DNA from: Treponema sp.
GTDB taxonomy: Bacteria > Spirochaetota > Spirochaetia > Treponematales > UBA12059
Assembly: GCA_012517645.1 (NCBI GenBank)
Contig: JAAYUR010000349.1
Span: 1-5,585 of the forward strand
Direction: 5' to 3'
DNA length: 5,585 bases
A program made the translations under genes and the position numbers. The notes beneath the pieces were generated by a model. That model was not told where the DNA came from. It saw only the letters and a program-made list of their open reading frames with translations, and ran no database searches. Shown here one piece after another: positions 5,017 to 5,585 of this stretch (the stretch's first letter is position 1; each line of letters begins with the position of its first letter).

Positions 5017-5585
5017 TCCCCTGTTTCGCAGGGTCGTCGAATTGGCCGACGATTCTACCGCCTCCGCGGATCCCCGGTTCCGCAGGGTCCTCTGCCTGGC
5101 GGACGGATTTGTTTCGGCCGCGGATCCGCAAATGCGATGGATGTGGGGAGAGGCCCTCCTGGGGTTCGCCCTCCTCGAGCTGGACGAGGTCATGGGGGAG
5201 GACCGGTACCTTCCGTTCCTGAAAGCCTATTGCGACCACTGGGCGGCCCGGGCTCCCCGGGTCGACCAGTCCGACACGGCCGCCCCGGGCCTGGTGACCT
5301 ACGGAGTCCAGAAAAAGCTCCCCGGCCGGGGATACGAACGGCTTACGGAGAAGGTCCTGTCCTATATCCGGAACGCCCCTCGGGTCTTGGACGACTCGCC
5401 CAACCACCTGGGATCCTCCCCGGAAGGAAGGTTCTACCCGAAATCTATCTGGGTGGACTCCCTCATGATGCTGTCCTTGTTCCCCGCGGTCTACGGCGCC
5501 GAGACCGGGGACCGGGAACTCCTGGACTTCGCGGCCCGGCAGCCCCGGCTCTACGCTGCCCGCCTCCAGGATCCCGCGGACGGGC
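5009..5585 (+). CDS. GH88/GH105-like unsaturated glycuronyl hydrolase (3' partial)
   Basis: The first 192 residues of a protein resembling the (alpha/alpha)6-barrel hydrolases that remove the unsaturated uronic acid left by polysaccharide lyases (YteR/RhiN and UGL types). Supporting features are the helix with MRWMWGEALLGFALLELDE (42-60), DTAAPGLVTYGVQKK (89-103), and the block YPKSIWVDSLMMLSLFPAVYG (143-163), where Asp150 occupies the position of the catalytic Asp. TGDRELLDFAARQ and RLQDPADG then match the usual 'TGD-x-x-x-LD-A-x-x-Q...LQDP-x-xG' layout. There is no signal peptide, so it is probably cytoplasmic and acts on imported oligosaccharides. The first 36 residues after the N-terminus contain two copies of an 18-residue unit. 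The frame runs off the window end without a stop. The family call is fairly firm; which glycosidic bond it cuts is unknown. Confidence 0.78.
   Translation, partial: MVNPLFRRVVELADDSTASADPRFRRVLCLADGFVSAADPQMRWMWGEALLGFALLELDEVMGEDRYLPFLKAYCDHWAARAPRVDQSDTAAPGLVTYGVQKKLPGRGYERLTEKVLSYIRNAPRVLDDSPNHLGSSPEGRFYPKSIWVDSLMMLSLFPAVYGAETGDRELLDFAARQPRLYAARLQDPADG
5015..5122 (+). repeat. Tandem direct repeat of 54 bp inside the hydrolase gene
   Basis: Two adjacent 54-base units (5015-5068 and 5069-5122) match at 36 of 54 positions by hand alignment. They encode 18-residue units that share the pattern P-x-F-R-R-V-x-x-L-A-D, and the next residues again begin with DP. It looks like an old in-frame duplication of one helix. 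Confidence 0.6.

Noticed and set aside
3964..5407. Long antisense frames opposite the sigma factor, membrane protein and hydrolase.
   Set aside because: Low-complexity Pro/Arg/Gln-rich translations mirror the codon bias of the + strand genes.

Overview
This is a GC-rich bacterial window with every recognised gene on the + strand. The TRAP transporter component, NAD(P)-dependent dehydrogenase, FadR-type regulator and uronate-type glycoside hydrolase suggest a free-living or host-associated heterotroph that scavenges organic acids, amino-acid derivatives and plant or algal sugars. No marker gene fixes the phylum. A GC-rich spirochaete, synergistete or similar anaerobe would fit, but that is inference.

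Layout. 2-706 is the C-terminal two thirds of a TRAP-type periplasmic solute-binding protein, closed by a hairpin at 716-737. 787-1884 is an octopine/nopaline-type (opine) dehydrogenase. 1981-2679 is a FadR-subfamily GntR regulator with a good -10 box and two palindromes over its promoter. 2762-3943 is a Gfo/Idh/MocA oxidoreductase with its own extended -10 promoter. 4024-4575 is an ECF sigma factor, followed 25 bases later by a small two-helix membrane protein (4601-4969). From 5009 to the window edge runs the start of a GH88/GH105-like unsaturated glycuronyl hydrolase.

How the parts may work together. The left half reads as an uptake-and-oxidation module: a TRAP system imports a carboxylated solute, the opine dehydrogenase may oxidise or form an N-carboxyalkyl amino acid, and the FadR-type regulator probably controls itself and perhaps its neighbours. 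The oxidoreductase and the GH88/GH105-like enzyme point to sugar or uronate catabolism, but they are separated by the sigma factor and its small membrane partner, which look like an independent regulatory pair. No mobile element, CRISPR array, tRNA or rRNA was seen. The points most worth a second look are the two-palindrome regulator promoter, the sigma/membrane-protein pair without a recognisable classical anti-sigma factor, an 18-residue tandem duplication at the start of the hydrolase, and non-canonical residues at usually conserved positions in the oxidoreductase and the regulator.
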